Made by a program: the position numbers and the translations under genes. Positions 24,166 through 36,130 of a stretch of 64,000 nt of DNA are shown here, one piece after another (position 1 is the first letter of the stretch; every line of letters begins with the position of its first letter). A model generated the notes under the pieces. The model saw only the letters and a program-made list of their open reading frames with translations. It was not told where the DNA came from and ran no database searches. This DNA comes from Trachythela sp. YZ-2020 (Eukaryota > Cnidaria > Anthozoa > Malacalcyonacea > Clavulariidae): assembly GCA_016169945.1 (NCBI GenBank), contig JADLSH010000388.1, positions 3,918,501 to 3,982,500 on the forward strand, written 5' to 3'.

Positions 24166-24654
24166 TATATCATATATATATATTTCCCTCGTCGAGTAAA
24201 AAGTCGCTTAGATATTATATATAGTGACGTGTTTTCGATTTTGACAAGTTTATCGGCAGAAGTCATTTATCAGTTCTAAGACATTAATCCATGGGTTAAT
24301 CTCTGAACTACATAAATGTGACATAAAAATTGACGCAAGAAAGGATTAAAAATTAATCATCGCAGTCCAAAGTCAAACATATTTTAGAAAGAAAGCCTAT
24401 TGTGGTTTGACTTAGGACGCTTATATGTTTTGAAGGCTTGTACAATGAAAACAACAGCACTGATAGAGTTATTCAGTATAAATAAGCTAGACTGACCAGT
24501 CGACAGTTTAAGGAAATATAGTACAAAGCAAAACCAGAAAAGTGAAAACATCTTGAAAATCCAAGATATGAACTAAAACAAGACGTAAATTTAAATGGTT
24601 ATATTTCGAAGGGTTTTGTAGATGGAAAATTATGATTAGACCTAATGCAACTAT

Positions 24655-24722
24655 AGGTCCCTGTGAACCTGCGGCCCTGCGATTCCGGTGCAGCGCTCTA
24701 ACCAACTGAGCTACAGAGTCCA
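24655..24722 (-). repeat. tRNA-derived sequence (SINE head or tRNA pseudogene)
   Basis: Minus strand reads GGACTCTGTAGCTCAGTTGG then TTAGAGCGCTGCACCGG and GCAGGTTCACAGGGACC. The A-box (TAGCTCAGTTGG) is excellent and the B-box (GGTTCACAG) is imperfect. The anticodon arm does not give a clean 5-bp stem with a 7-base loop, and acceptor pairing is poor, so I do not call a functional tRNA. Confidence 0.6.
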
Positions 24723-25364
24723 GTTGTCGAGCTCTAACCACAAGTTCATGTATATATACTAGGGTACTGCCATGTTAAGTTGTGGGTAAATATCTAGATT
24801 TTGTTGACATCTCACTCCGACAACTGGAGATGCCAACAAAATCTGGTTATATTTCGATCCTATTACAGAATCATCATCAGACCAACTTTGTTCAGTTTAA
24901 ATAAAGTAAGGCAGTTTAGCTTGCTCCTGTGGTGACACCGGACAAAAAAAGAATGGTCCTTACTGGGACACAAATTGAACATTTTTTAATCTACGTGCAT
25001 GTCGAGTGTTTTTCCTAGACATCCAGTAAGGACCATCTCGTATATTGATCTATAAAATATCACATTCTTTATATTATACATAATAATATGCATGTTTACG
25101 CAATGTACTGTTTATCATATATTCCACTGCAACGACTTTGTTCAATCTGATCTTTCCAGAAATCAGTGAAGTAGGCAAATAACTAGCTACTTACCTAGGT
25201 TATATAAACTTTCAAGTGGGAGAGAAATACCGTTTAGTGATCCCAAATCACATGCACTATTAACCAACCAATGTTCCACCAAGGCACCAACTGATAGTCT
25301 AGTACTGATTATTGAATTATCACAATCGTGTGAAAAATACTATATGAATGCGTTAATAGTTTAC

Positions 25365-25695
25365 CTTTAGTTGTTGTATCGTTGCCATCATCAGATAACT
25401 TATTTGCATATAAGGCAACAAATATGATAAATCCTACGAAAAATATCAATACCAATACGAGCAAAACTTTCTCAAAAACACTCCAATGTCGACCCTCGGT
25501 ACTTTTAGTTTTCACCAATGTGACTTGACTATTATTATACGTAACTTTGCCCGATCCATTTTCGCCTTGAGAAGAAGAGTCCATTTTGAAGGCCGTATCT
25601 TCAATGTTGAATCCCTTTACTCTCTGGTTGCAATGAGAATCTGGCCTAGATTGTTTAAAATTGTTGCTTGGCCAGCCCCACTTGAGTATTGACAA
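25365..25695 (-). CDS. Alternative 5' module 1a: cytoplasmic tail + TM helix of M13 gene
   Basis: Most distal first coding exon. Met candidates are at 25695 and 25584 (MDSSSQGENGSGK); the shorter form gives a typical M13 tail length. A polar tail of about 50 residues or more is followed by a hydrophobic helix (VLLVLVLIFFVGFIIFVALY) flanked by Lys, then a polar stalk ending DTTTK. It ends in phase 1 at a GTAAAC donor and joins the exon at 22577 in frame. This two-exon layout (tail+TM, then stalk+cysteines) is the same as in the plus-strand paralogue (38272 and 38841 exons), so it is probably the ancestral 5' end. No TATA box was recognised upstream. Confidence 0.85.
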
Positions 25696-26667
25696 CTTGC
25701 GTCGAATTCCTAGCTTTCAACGTACGAGTGTTAGCTATGACTCCGCTTTTAAGAGCCTATGGAATGCAAGACTCTTGAACCTTGTTTGCCGGATATTGAT
25801 TTATTTTGTTTTATTAGTGGTGGATAATTTCTATGTGGTTTTGGTTTTGTTTAGGCGAAATTGGATTTGTTGTAGTTTTTGCGCTGTTTCGTTTATGTGG
25901 TATTGTGTTGTTGTGTGTTCTATTTGTTTACAGTGACAGTGTTATTATGATTATATTTTATTGTTTTTGTATTAGAATGTAACTTTTTTTTGTTAGAATT
26001 GCATATATTTGCATTGAAGTGAGCTAATGTGTCGATCGTTACGATTTATATTATTGTATATTCTTTGCATGTTATTTGTGCTGTTCTTATCACAGGCTTG
26101 GATATTATCATCTTGGGTTGCCATAATTATGTATGCTTCATTGAAGCGATGAAGGAATATATACGCTTTTGGAGGCATGTGCCGATTTCTCCACTTTGTT
26201 AGTTCTTGAAAATTGAACATTTAAAAGCAATGGGTGTATATATTTTCATGCAGTTTGAGACATTTTAACATAATTTTTTGTGTTGGTTTTCTGGACGTTT
26301 TGAATTTCCCCCAAATGCATGCATGGTTCCAGGAAGTGAGCGATAATTTGAAAACGGTGTGATATTTTCATTGTAGCTATCGCCTTAGCAGTATTTTAGA
26401 ATAAGATAAATTCCTGTACGTGCTACCCATGTAAGCATAATCAAATTAGGGTTAATGCAATATATTCATTTTGATGGGCAGCTAATTGAATCTGTAAACA
26501 TGATTTAATAAAAACTTGCGGCATATATGATGTATAATGCAAAGCAATAATAACTCCGAAAATTAATAGTAAACATTTTTCAAAATTGTGTAATCTGGAA
26601 TTCGACTAGAATGTAGTCACCATCACTCCATCAGGAATGCTAATATTACATGTCATATATAACAAGT

Positions 26668-26906
26668 AGCCTCCTCAGCAGGCAACTCTTCGTAAACGCC
26701 AGAATTGTGCAATACTTGGCAAAAATTCGTAAACGCCAGAATTGTGCAATACTTGGCAAAAATTGCGCAATTGTGCAATACTTGGCAAAAATTGCGCAAT
26801 AGCTTGGGAGTCCAATTATCCCTCACTATCCACTGTTACTCCCTCATGCCTATGAAATTATTGCGTAATTCTGCCATTTTCCACCAAGTTGCCTGCGGAG
26901 GAGGCT
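26668..26906. repeat. Inverted-repeat element with internal tandem copies
   Basis: Ends AGCCTCCTCAGCAGGCAAC and GTTGCCTGCGGAGGAGGCT. Inside, a unit containing GTAAACGCCAGAATTGTGCA and AATACTTGGCAAAAATT is repeated about three times. Flanked by similar TGTCATATAT words. Confidence 0.7.
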
Positions 26907-27594
26907 ATATAATGTCATATATATCTATGTGAAGAAATATGAGAATGTCTATATAAGGTCATTAGTTAAATATTATTGCGGGAACCACTGAGTATTCACC
27001 TCCTACGAGAAGCGAGTTTTCTGTGCGTATAGGCTACTGAGTATTTTGATAAAATACAATAGTAACTCCGAAAGCAGTACTTTAACTACGGAACTAAAGC
27101 CTCTAAAGAACTTATAATATTTAACTATGACCTTATATAGCAAAACGGTTACCACTTTTTTAAAAGTGGTAACCGTTTTCCGCGCGTAATACAAAAATAT
27201 AGAAAATTTACCAACTTCACAGCGCTATATTTTCCACATTTTACGACATTTCGCAACCAAACCTAGTTGCAATTTTGCTAAACTTAGGATGCTCTTTCCA
27301 GCTGTACTGATACAATCTCCTAGTTCAAAAGTTAGTCTAATAGGGGAATGGTCCATTGCGTAAGGGGAAATACATCAGAGATAAAGTATAACATCCTATT
27401 TTGTTAGTATAAATATAAGTAGAAATTGTAGTAGTTAGTTAATTGTGAATTGTCGCTGTATTTCATTGTGTTTGAGAGCAAATGTTTAAGTTGTCTTTCT
27501 TAAGGTGGCTCCCTACAATGTAAATTTATGATTTAGTTTGATATTTTTTGAAGAACTGTTACTTGTTAGCAAACAAAAATAGTACCACATATAT

Positions 27595-28030
27595 TGAGCA
27601 ACATTCTAAGAGTCGGAAATTGTTCACAAATATGACGTCATTATTGTTGCTATGGTAACAATGACGTTTCAATATGGGCCACATTTTAGCTTTTAACGCA
27701 TTTTACTCGAAAGTTTGGTTACCCCTATTTTTATTTTATAAACCATTTTCGTCTAGTACAATAGATCATCTAAACAAGTTTAAAAAAATTATGTCGAGCC
27801 AAATTTTTAAAGAATTAATTAACAATTAACAAACATGATTTTTCGTTATAAATATTTTTTGGCTCTGCAGAACTTGTTCAGATAAGCTATTTTTCTACAG
27901 GAAAACGTTTCATGAAATAAAAAATGGGGGTAACCAGGCGTTTTTAGAGTAAAGTGCGACAAAAGATGAAATATCGGCCATATTGAAACGTCATTGTTAC
28001 TATAGCAACGGTGATAGAATGTTGCTCAAC
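27595..28030. repeat. Imperfect foldback, GAGCAACATTCTA ends
   Basis: Outer arms GAGCAACATTCTA and TAGAATGTTGCTC; inner arms CAATGACGTTTCAATATGGC and GCCATATTGAAACGTCATTG; further inner pairs around GGTTACCCC and GGGGTAACC. The central 150 bases are AT-rich. Decayed MITE-like element. Confidence 0.65.
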
Positions 28031-28402
28031 ATAAGTCCTACAATTTTTGTTTAACCTTCCCATTGACTTAAAATCGACAAAAAGTATCTCTGGCTTTAAA
28101 ACTAAAATCAAACATATGCAAATCTTGTAAATAGTTGTATATAGTTTATTTAGTTTAAATCTAATCTTTATATATTCTAATTAGTGTATACGGCCTATTG
28201 GAAGATCACCCGTCCATTTTTTTTTGTAAATATTTTGGTGAAATAGCACCGTAGTTCAAGTTCAATACTGTTCGTCCTAGAGGTCGTGTAAGGGTTCAGT
28301 TCCGGGAGGAGAATTTCAGTTTTCTCGAAATTAAGAAGTGCCCATAAGGCCATATAAAGATGTTATGATTGTTATCTACTTTCAATTTCGTATTTTGTTT
28401 CT

Positions 28403-28722
28403 CATGCCGGGATTTACATGCCGGGATTTACATGTCGGGATTTACATGTCGGGATTTACATGCCGGGATTTAATTACATGCCGGGATTAGCCGAATTCAT
28501 ATTAGGGACGGGAAACTCGTCTTAGACGGGAAACTCGTCTGTGAAAACCCGTCTGAATATGAATTTAGGGACGGATTTAAGACGAGTTTCCCGTCTAGAT
28601 GGGATTCCCGTCTAACTTTCCCGTCTGCCCCCGGATTGGCGGATTCATATGAGACGAGTTTCCCGTCTAAGACGAGTTTCCCGTCCTAAAACGAATTTCC
28701 CGTCCCTAATATGAATTCGGCT
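28403..28722. repeat. 14-bp tandem repeat abutting a GACGGGAAACTCGTC palindrome
   Basis: About five copies of CATGCCGGGATTTA (one variant TGTCGGG) run from 28403. They are followed directly by an inverted repeat, 28489-28722, with ends AGCCGAATTCATATTAGGG and CCCTAATATGAATTCGGCT. The interior consists of many copies of GACGAGTTTCCCGTC in both orientations, so the element is a palindrome made of smaller palindromes. Confidence 0.75.
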
Positions 28723-29039
28723 ATTTACATTCGTTTAAGTCTTTTGGTCTGCGGTTTTACGTGTCACGATCAAAGAAACTATTTTTGGGAAAGAAATAAT
28801 GAACTGATAATTTTTAAATGAAATTGACTTAATCAAATAAATTTGATTATATAATTACTGTTAATTAAGATCAATCAATCATGGTTTTACTTTGATGCAA
28901 AATATAATCCTGCTTTGCCGGTATGATTGCGCGGCGAATATCTGCATGGCCTGTACGAAGAGAGAGCCGGGTTTAGTAACAATGCAGTGTGCTCTTAAAT
29001 AACATCTAGCTGCAGGGTGTATGGATTTTCTGTGGTGGG

Positions 29040-29400
29040 CAAAATAAAGAAAGGCTTGAGAATCTACAAAAACGTGCTGCCAGAATGATCAGCAGAAAAC
29101 CTGCTGTAAACTTGCCCCATTTTACATGAAAATATGTAGTTCTATTTCTCAAGCATTGTACAATGAAATTTAAGCTTAACAAATAAATATATCCACGGCG
29201 AAGTAATGATGCTATGCCTATGGTCTGGAAAGCCTTTGTTGGGACAGTTCATGAGAGACGAGAAGGGCGTGTATATGGCGGTTCACTTAAATTAGTCATA
29301 AGAAATGTATTTCAGAAAAATATTTTCGTTTTTGATCGTGACATTTTACCACGCACAGCAAGGCAATCAGATGAACTTCGCCTGTCTATAAAGTGAGAAC
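29040..29400 (+). pseudogene. LINE (non-LTR retrotransposon) reverse-transcriptase tail, broken
   Basis: Translates from 29048 as KERLENLQKRAARMISRK, the conserved C-terminal RT motif of CR1/L2-like LINEs, then loses frame. A second frame (29214-29396) carries the rest. Frameshifts and stops make it a dead copy; the 5' part is absent. Confidence 0.65.
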
Positions 29401-30295
29401 CGAATGTGCTAAACTAGCCTTTTCCTATTATTGTTGTAAAATTTTTAATAAGTCTTAATTGACTAAGTAGTTTTTACTGACAAAGTGGATTAGCTAATAT
29501 CTAGATTAGGTCATTTTAAAATTGTATTTGTACTGAAATATATATTTCCCAGGGTCCCTAAGGATAACAGTGTATATATCAGTTTCACTGAGTGGACTGC
29601 CCTGTTTAGTAAAGTTGTACATTACATGATCACATTGTAGCTGTATTTTTTCAGGGACCTTGTACTGCATGAAAGTTAACATTTGAATGTAGAGGCGCAA
29701 AGGCAATTCAACATACCATGAGGATCGGAGGAACTTTTCAGGTAAGCAATATAATCATATTTGTTGACCTTTTAAAGTATAGTGGATGCGAAATTTTCTA
29801 TTGTTTTATTGTAAGAACCGCCAAAATTGTAAAAAAAAACTACCACAGACTTTTGTTTTTGCGCTTTCTTTGTGAGATAAAAGAGAGAAAAAATATTTAA
29901 ATTCATGTCACAAATCTCTCTTTGGCCTGGGAGCCTCGCTCTTGTAAATCGTAAGCGAAATGCCTTCTTCTTTGATTCATGAGAGCGAGGCTGCCATGTA
30001 AAGGAAGTATTCATGACGTAATTCAGTATCGAAATGGTGTATCACAGGAATTTGTTTTCATAAGAGGCGAATATTAAAAACTATATATATACACGTATTA
30101 ACAAGCTTTCATGAAACGTTACGCAGCTCTATAACAAAATTGTGTGATTACATAACGTGTAATCGTTGCTGAAGACCATCAGGCATACCAGCTATCTTGT
30201 TTATTAGCAAAGTCATTTGAAAATACACATGCGTTATGGTAAGAATGCAACGCATATACTTATATGCGAAATTTCAGGAGACGGTAGGGCCTGGA

Positions 30296-31090
30296 AGTTA
30301 GTAGACGAAGGGCCTTCCAGACGAAGGGCCTTCGCTCGAAACGTCGAAGTTCTTATTGTATTTTTCAGGTAGTTTTACACAACTCAGCCGCCGAATCTTC
30401 GTTATACTCTACCCACACTCGCACCGCACGTTCGTAATATTTTAATAGCCTCAGCCACTTGACGCTCGATAAGAGCGTCTTGTTATTGTTTCAATTTCAC
30501 ATCAGGCATCAACTTTAATAGCCCAGGACACTCATGTAATTTATAATAATAGATCATCCACCAGAACAATATTTTCCGCGCATGCTCAGATTCGACTGGA
30601 TATTATCTTTAAATCAAAACTGAAACTTCTCGAGACATCCGGTAGATAAGTAACAATCGAGAACAATCTAAAAGTTCAATCATCATCTGTGCAGGTACAT
30701 TCCATGTAATTACAATTAAAGACCGGATAGGCAGTTGAAAATCCATTTATGAAAATCAATTTATTACAATTAAGATTAAAGTTAGACCTTTCTCAACAAC
30801 ACCGAAACCTTTGGGACACCGGTATATTGATCAATAAAAATCCAGAACAATCTAACAGTAAATACTAATCTAGATACTACTGAAGCAATATAATTACAAA
30901 TTAAAGACTGTATCTACAGGTCAATGTCACTAGCTTGAATGCGTGTTTCCACTTTCCAGTGTAGGTAGAGATAAATGATATACTTGAGGGTTTGTATAGG
31001 ATCAAACTACTTGAAAAATATAACAAGAACTTCGACGTTTCGAGCGAAGACCTTTCGTCTGGACTGGACTGAGTTAGTAGCGTTAGTAGA
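30296..31090. repeat. Two inverted copies of the CGAAACGTCGAAGTTC repeat
   Basis: Forward copy at about 30310-30375: CAGACGAAGGGCCTTCGC then TCGAAACGTCGAAGTTC then TTTTTCAGGTAGTTT. Reverse copy at about 30970-31075, with the same words and the CTTGAGGGTTTGTATAGGAT end. A third, reverse copy is at 36945-37040, and fragments are at 4826-5102 and 59205-59260. The sequence resembles a hammerhead core but has CAGACGA instead of CUGANGA. Confidence 0.65.
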
Positions 31091-32199
31091 CAATCTAAAC
31101 CACCTTGTCCCCATTTAACAATTAGATTATGAGCTCAAGATTTCTATGAGGTGATAGTTGATGAGGGCGAAGCCCGAATGTAGAAATCGAGAGCGAATAA
31201 TCTAATTGTTTTAGTAGAAACCAGCAAGAAAACAGTGATTTCAAAACGTTTTTCATAATTTATTGAAATAAATTCGTTAAAAATCGCGCCGAGGAGATGG
31301 CTGTTTCGACAATTAGATAGCGAGTAGCGTAGCCAATCAAATTACAGCATTTGCAATAGTATATATACTAGTATGATTATATTTTATACTAATATATTTT
31401 ATCTTAACCTGTCCTGCATGCCCAGTGGACCTGCCCACCTAAACCCTTTTTGACGAGGAGTGCCTTTGGCTTTACATTGAGCATCAGTTTCGCACGTTTG
31501 AGAACCCCTACAAATTCAAGACTAGAGCATAGTTGGACTGAAATAAGATCACCCAACCCGTTTCTCTTCGGCCAACCACAGGCTGATCATAATCAAAGAC
31601 ATCAGCTAAGAATCTTAAATTTTTCTAACTTAAATACTAAAGTTCAGACCAGTAGTTAATTTAATTTAACTCAACCATGTAATTACAAATTAAAGACTAG
31701 CGTCCCGTCATTGGCTCAAGCTGTGATCACAGCACGGTTCAAGCTGGTAATAACATTTCAATATTTGCACGAGGCGTTGTAGTAAATTCAGAACTAACAA
31801 CTGTAAAGAACTGCTGTCGTGAGTCAACAGAATTTTTTTTCATTGTTTGGTGTCGGTATACACTGTTCAATAGCCCGTGTTTGGGTTGAATGTTTAGATT
31901 ATTCTGGCAATCGAATCGACAAATTAACTGAGCATTACGGATAAATCACATGCCTATAGTTACTATTATTCCAGTTTAGGAAAGCAAAGAATGGAACGAA
32001 TGCAACTTCGCATTAATAGGGATTATCTACTCATTCACTCAAATCGATAACTTTTAGACGTAGAGATCTTTGTTTTATTCCCTATACTTCACTTAATTTA
32101 AACAACATGCGTGCATGCAGTAACAACACTATGAAAATGAATTGAACTAATTGAATATAGAAAAACCCTTGTCTAAAACTAACAAGTGTATATATTAAA

Positions 32200-33000
32200 A
32201 GCACATCAAAAACGCATTAAAGTATATTGTCATAGACATGGTAAACCAATTTAGTCGTCTGATGCGGCTTTTACTGGCTCTACTTTTAGAACAAAAAAGT
32301 AGAAGATAATTATTAGAACAACTGTTTTATTCTTTTTTTGGTACTTCAATTTACCATAATGTTAGAATGACAAAAACACTGTTAGAATTAGGTAGGATTA
32401 CGCCACGATCAAACAAAGTTTCGACTGCCCAAACAAAAGTAAAGCGTTTTAAGTCGGGATAGATGACCTGTCTAAACTCTTGCGCAGCCCTTCCTTAATA
32501 TCTTCACGTTCAATGTTGGCATTTCTAGTAAGGATTAGGGTTAACTGGTTTGAGAATTGGAACAAATTTCCTGACTTTTGAACCTAGAAACGGTCCGACA
32601 CATGCTTTCGCTATTCGCCACTATATTACTGAGGTTGATGATTTGAAGTAGAAAGTACAAGTGGCAAGCGGCCCCGGAAAATTCACAGTGACAGAAATTA
32701 TTTCCATACAATGCACATGCATCAATAACACATTAAAATATATTGTCTTAGACATGGTATGATGGTAAACCAATTTAGTCTGATGGAGTTTTACTACTGA
32801 GGTCAACGGTCAAAACAAAAATGTAAAAACGGCATATATGCAGCATATAATTTACAAGACATTGTTAGAATATGGTTAGGATTGGGTCAGGGTTAGAGCG
32901 AACAAAGTTTCGACTGCACATGCGTACAAATGACGCGTTTGATGAGTCGAGATAGATGACAGTTGAATCATAACATGTAGTAAATTCCCGCGCAGTCGTT
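32200..33000. repeat. Local direct duplication, two diverged copies
   Basis: About 32203-32520 and 32718-33000 share, in the same order, ATTAAAGTATATTGTCATAG-like, GGTAAACCAATTTAGTC, ACTGTTAGAAT, AACAAAGTTTCGACTGC and GATAGATGAC. Copies differ by many substitutions and short indels. No ORF is conserved between them. Confidence 0.6.
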
Positions 33001-33594
33001 GTTAGGGCCAGAAACCCTAACAACAGCTAAGCAGGAGACTAAACATGTAGCTGATACTGAAAGATATAAATTATGCAGCATATTCGACCTCTACTTATGG
33101 GACGGAGGTCAACGGATCGAACTGAAAATTTAACTGAAATGGAGAGCGGCCCCGAAAAAGGAATTGCGCGCTCTCTTGGTCTAATATATCGGAAGATGTG
33201 TTTGAAACGAGCTAGCACGCTGAGATATGTATTAACCGACAACAGAGAAACGGCGGTTATGATGCCTTAACTAGCGCGACGCATGCTGTTTACAGCGTAT
33301 CTGTTACTTACATTAAGCGCGCAAGAGTATTGTGTTTACTGCGCCTCGAAGTATCGCGAGTCTTGGATCGGTCGTACTTGGCAAGTGTGCTGGCTTGATT
33401 TCCGAACGTCGTTCAGTTGTTATATTCACAGGTAGGTGAGAAGAGTAGATTGCGTTTAAACAAGTGTTAATGTGATCTCTGCTGGAATTAGTGCGGGGAG
33501 GGGTTGGTTGCCTATCCACCGCTTTGCTTTTTATGTTTTCGAGCCAAAGCTGTTTGTGGCAAGATTGTATAGGGGGTCTGAAACACCTGTCTTC

Positions 33595-36130
33595 CTGTTA
33601 AGCTATCAATTCTACCGAGATTGGTGATGATCTCGTATCCTGTATAAGTAAGCGATATTTGATATCTCAAGCTTTGGGAATTTTGCCCACAGCTCTACCT
33701 GTTTGTTAAGGTATTAAGTTTATATACAGTGGTGCATGGTGAGTTTTTATCCTTTTTATGTACCCGATATACGAGCTCTCGAATTTCAGGAATCTATTTC
33801 ATCGCTCTACTGTTGAGCTGTTCAGTCAACAATTGAGTCTACAGAGATTTCATGGTTATTAGTTCTTGTGGCAATGTCTACTAACCGTTGCATGTTGAGC
33901 TGTCAAGCCCACAGCGGAGATTGCTGGTGAGTTCTTATCTTTATAAGTACACGAGATTTAAACTCCGAAACTTCAAGAATCTAGCCCACTATTCTACTCG
34001 TTTACATATCAAGCCTACAGATATTGGTAGTGTGTTCTGCCGTCTTCTTTTATTTTATATGTACACGAGATTTGAGCACTGATTCTTCAGTTCGGGAATC
34101 TATCTTTACTTTTTATTCCAATCAAGACGGATTGATTGTAAGATTTTATCCTTTATAAACACACGAGATTTAATTATCGTATACCTTTTCATAATTTGAT
34201 CATGCCATTGTAATGCATCTGAATAGAAAGACGATCTGTTTTCATGAAACTAAATAATAGGCTAATGTTTACATAGGAGAAGTGATCTGATTTGAGTCCA
34301 GACTTGTTTAAATAACATTAATAAGTGGATAATACAAATAGCTTACGCGAATTATGCTAAGAAGTACCAACATTTGAATGTAAAGGGATGTGCAGCTATG
34401 TATTAGCTAAATGTAAAAATACAATGAAGATAAATATCACCAATACAACCATCTCTGATATTGTCGTGATATCTAAACAGGTACAGTGATGGACGAGATC
34501 TCCCCAATGTTGGGAATAGATAATAAGTTACATTAAATTATACGAATAGATAGCTTAACAGATAGAGCTGCGGACTAGATTCTTGAATGCGGAGAGTTCA
34601 AATCTCGTGTACTTATAAAGATACGAACTATTAAACCACCAATTTCTGCAGGCTTGATAACTCAACCGGTTCAAATCTCGTGTACCTATATAAAAGATAC
34701 GAACTAACCACTCGTCTTGGTAGGCCTTAAGATAGAGGTCAACGATAGAGCAGTGGAGTGGTTGAGAGTTCCAATTTAGTGTACTGGTAAATGATAAACC
34801 CGGTCGAAAAATGATCATCTTCAGATATAATTAATGGACGACCTACTTAAGATTTTGTACAGATAGTTATGTTTTGAACTCACATTAATGCTATCTATCC
34901 GCACCAAATCTCAATATGTAAATAATTTAGGTAATATGTATATAATTTCTGTCAGCTCCTCAGATTAGCGACAAGATCTAGAGAGATAGGCCACCCAACC
35001 GAGACCACACATTCATAATTTTAGAAATTTGATTAGCTATTTATATAAATGACAATGCGTGAAATTTATCACGTCTGTGTTACCTTTTAGTCGATGGTAA
35101 CACGAGAGATTTTTTATAGCTTTGGTAGGTACGAACGATAAAGTAAAAAAATCTTATCATGTTTCACTGATATTAACAATAAGCTACCATGCTTTTTAAC
35201 ATGGTTTTTGTCGAGGTTTTTGTTTTATCTTGTGTCGAAGTCACAAGCACTAGCTACTGACGCACGTGACCTGCGAACTTCCATGCGCACCTGTTGTGCT
35301 AATAGGCCCACGAAGGGCGCAAACTCGCGCAAAATTTAGCGGCATTTTCAAAAGCATACCGTGCGTTCTTTGAGCGCATATTCAACCTACGCAAATTGCG
35401 CGTTAGTTAATTGTAAATTCAATTTATTCGATGGTTTAGCAATAATTGGAATATGTTGAAAGCACATGTTTGATTTTGTTAATGAGAGATGTTCAAATGC
35501 AGCTTTCAAATGAAGTATTCTGTGTGGTTGAGGTAATTTATTCTACTTGACAATACAGCGTCACTAAAGTGACGTCAAAACGCGACATCATATATGTTTG
35601 AGGAAATGCATAATTAGCATAAATCACGAGATAGGGAATAATTAGCATAAATCACGAGATAGGCATCTAGCCAGGTGCATAAATATTATGTTGAAGGCAA
35701 GAAAAGGTATTTTACCGTTTATTTTTATACTTATTCTTTGTAAATAAACATGAAGATGTGAACTCGTAGACTTCGGAAATTTGTCCACTGCTGCTTAGCC
35801 ACAGACCTACAGAGATTGGTTGTGAGTTCTTATACATTTCAACTCTCAACCTTCAAGAATCTAGTCCACTACTCTACCTAATGAGCTATGAACTACAGAG
35901 ATTGGTGGTGAGTTCGTATCCTTTGTAAGTACACGAGATTTGAACTCTCAACCTCCAGGAATCTAGTCCACTGCTCTTGAGCTATCAAGCCTATACAGAG
36001 ATTGGCGCATGGTGATTTATTATCCTTTATAATTATACGAGATTTCAACTTTCAACCTTAGTCGACTTCTCTACCTGTTCCGTTATCAAGCCTACACAAA
36101 TTGGTTGTGAGTTATTATCCCATATGCGTT
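33595..36130. repeat. Array of tRNA-like repeats in both orientations
   Basis: Units of about 110-125 bases. On the coding-like strand each reads GGCTTGATAGCTCAACAGG (A-box-like), AGAGCAGTGGACTAGATTC, then GAGAGTTCAAATCTCGTGTA (B-box-like), then ACGAACTCACCACCAATCTC. Copies at 33595-34190 and 35750-36130 lie on the minus strand. Copies at 34545-34800 lie on the plus strand, so the array is partly inverted. The T-arm-like GAGTTCAAATCTC hairpin is well kept while the acceptor stem is not. Tandem tRNA-derived satellite or SINE array. Confidence 0.6.

Noticed and set aside
24655..24722. Functional tRNA gene
   Set aside because: A-box is good but anticodon and acceptor stems do not fold canonically; better explained as SINE or pseudo-tRNA.
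25661..25936. Plus-strand ORF with hydrophobic stretches, possible membrane protein
   Set aside because: Antisense to and just upstream of M13 module 1; hydrophobicity comes from TTT/GTT-rich DNA, with no homology seen.
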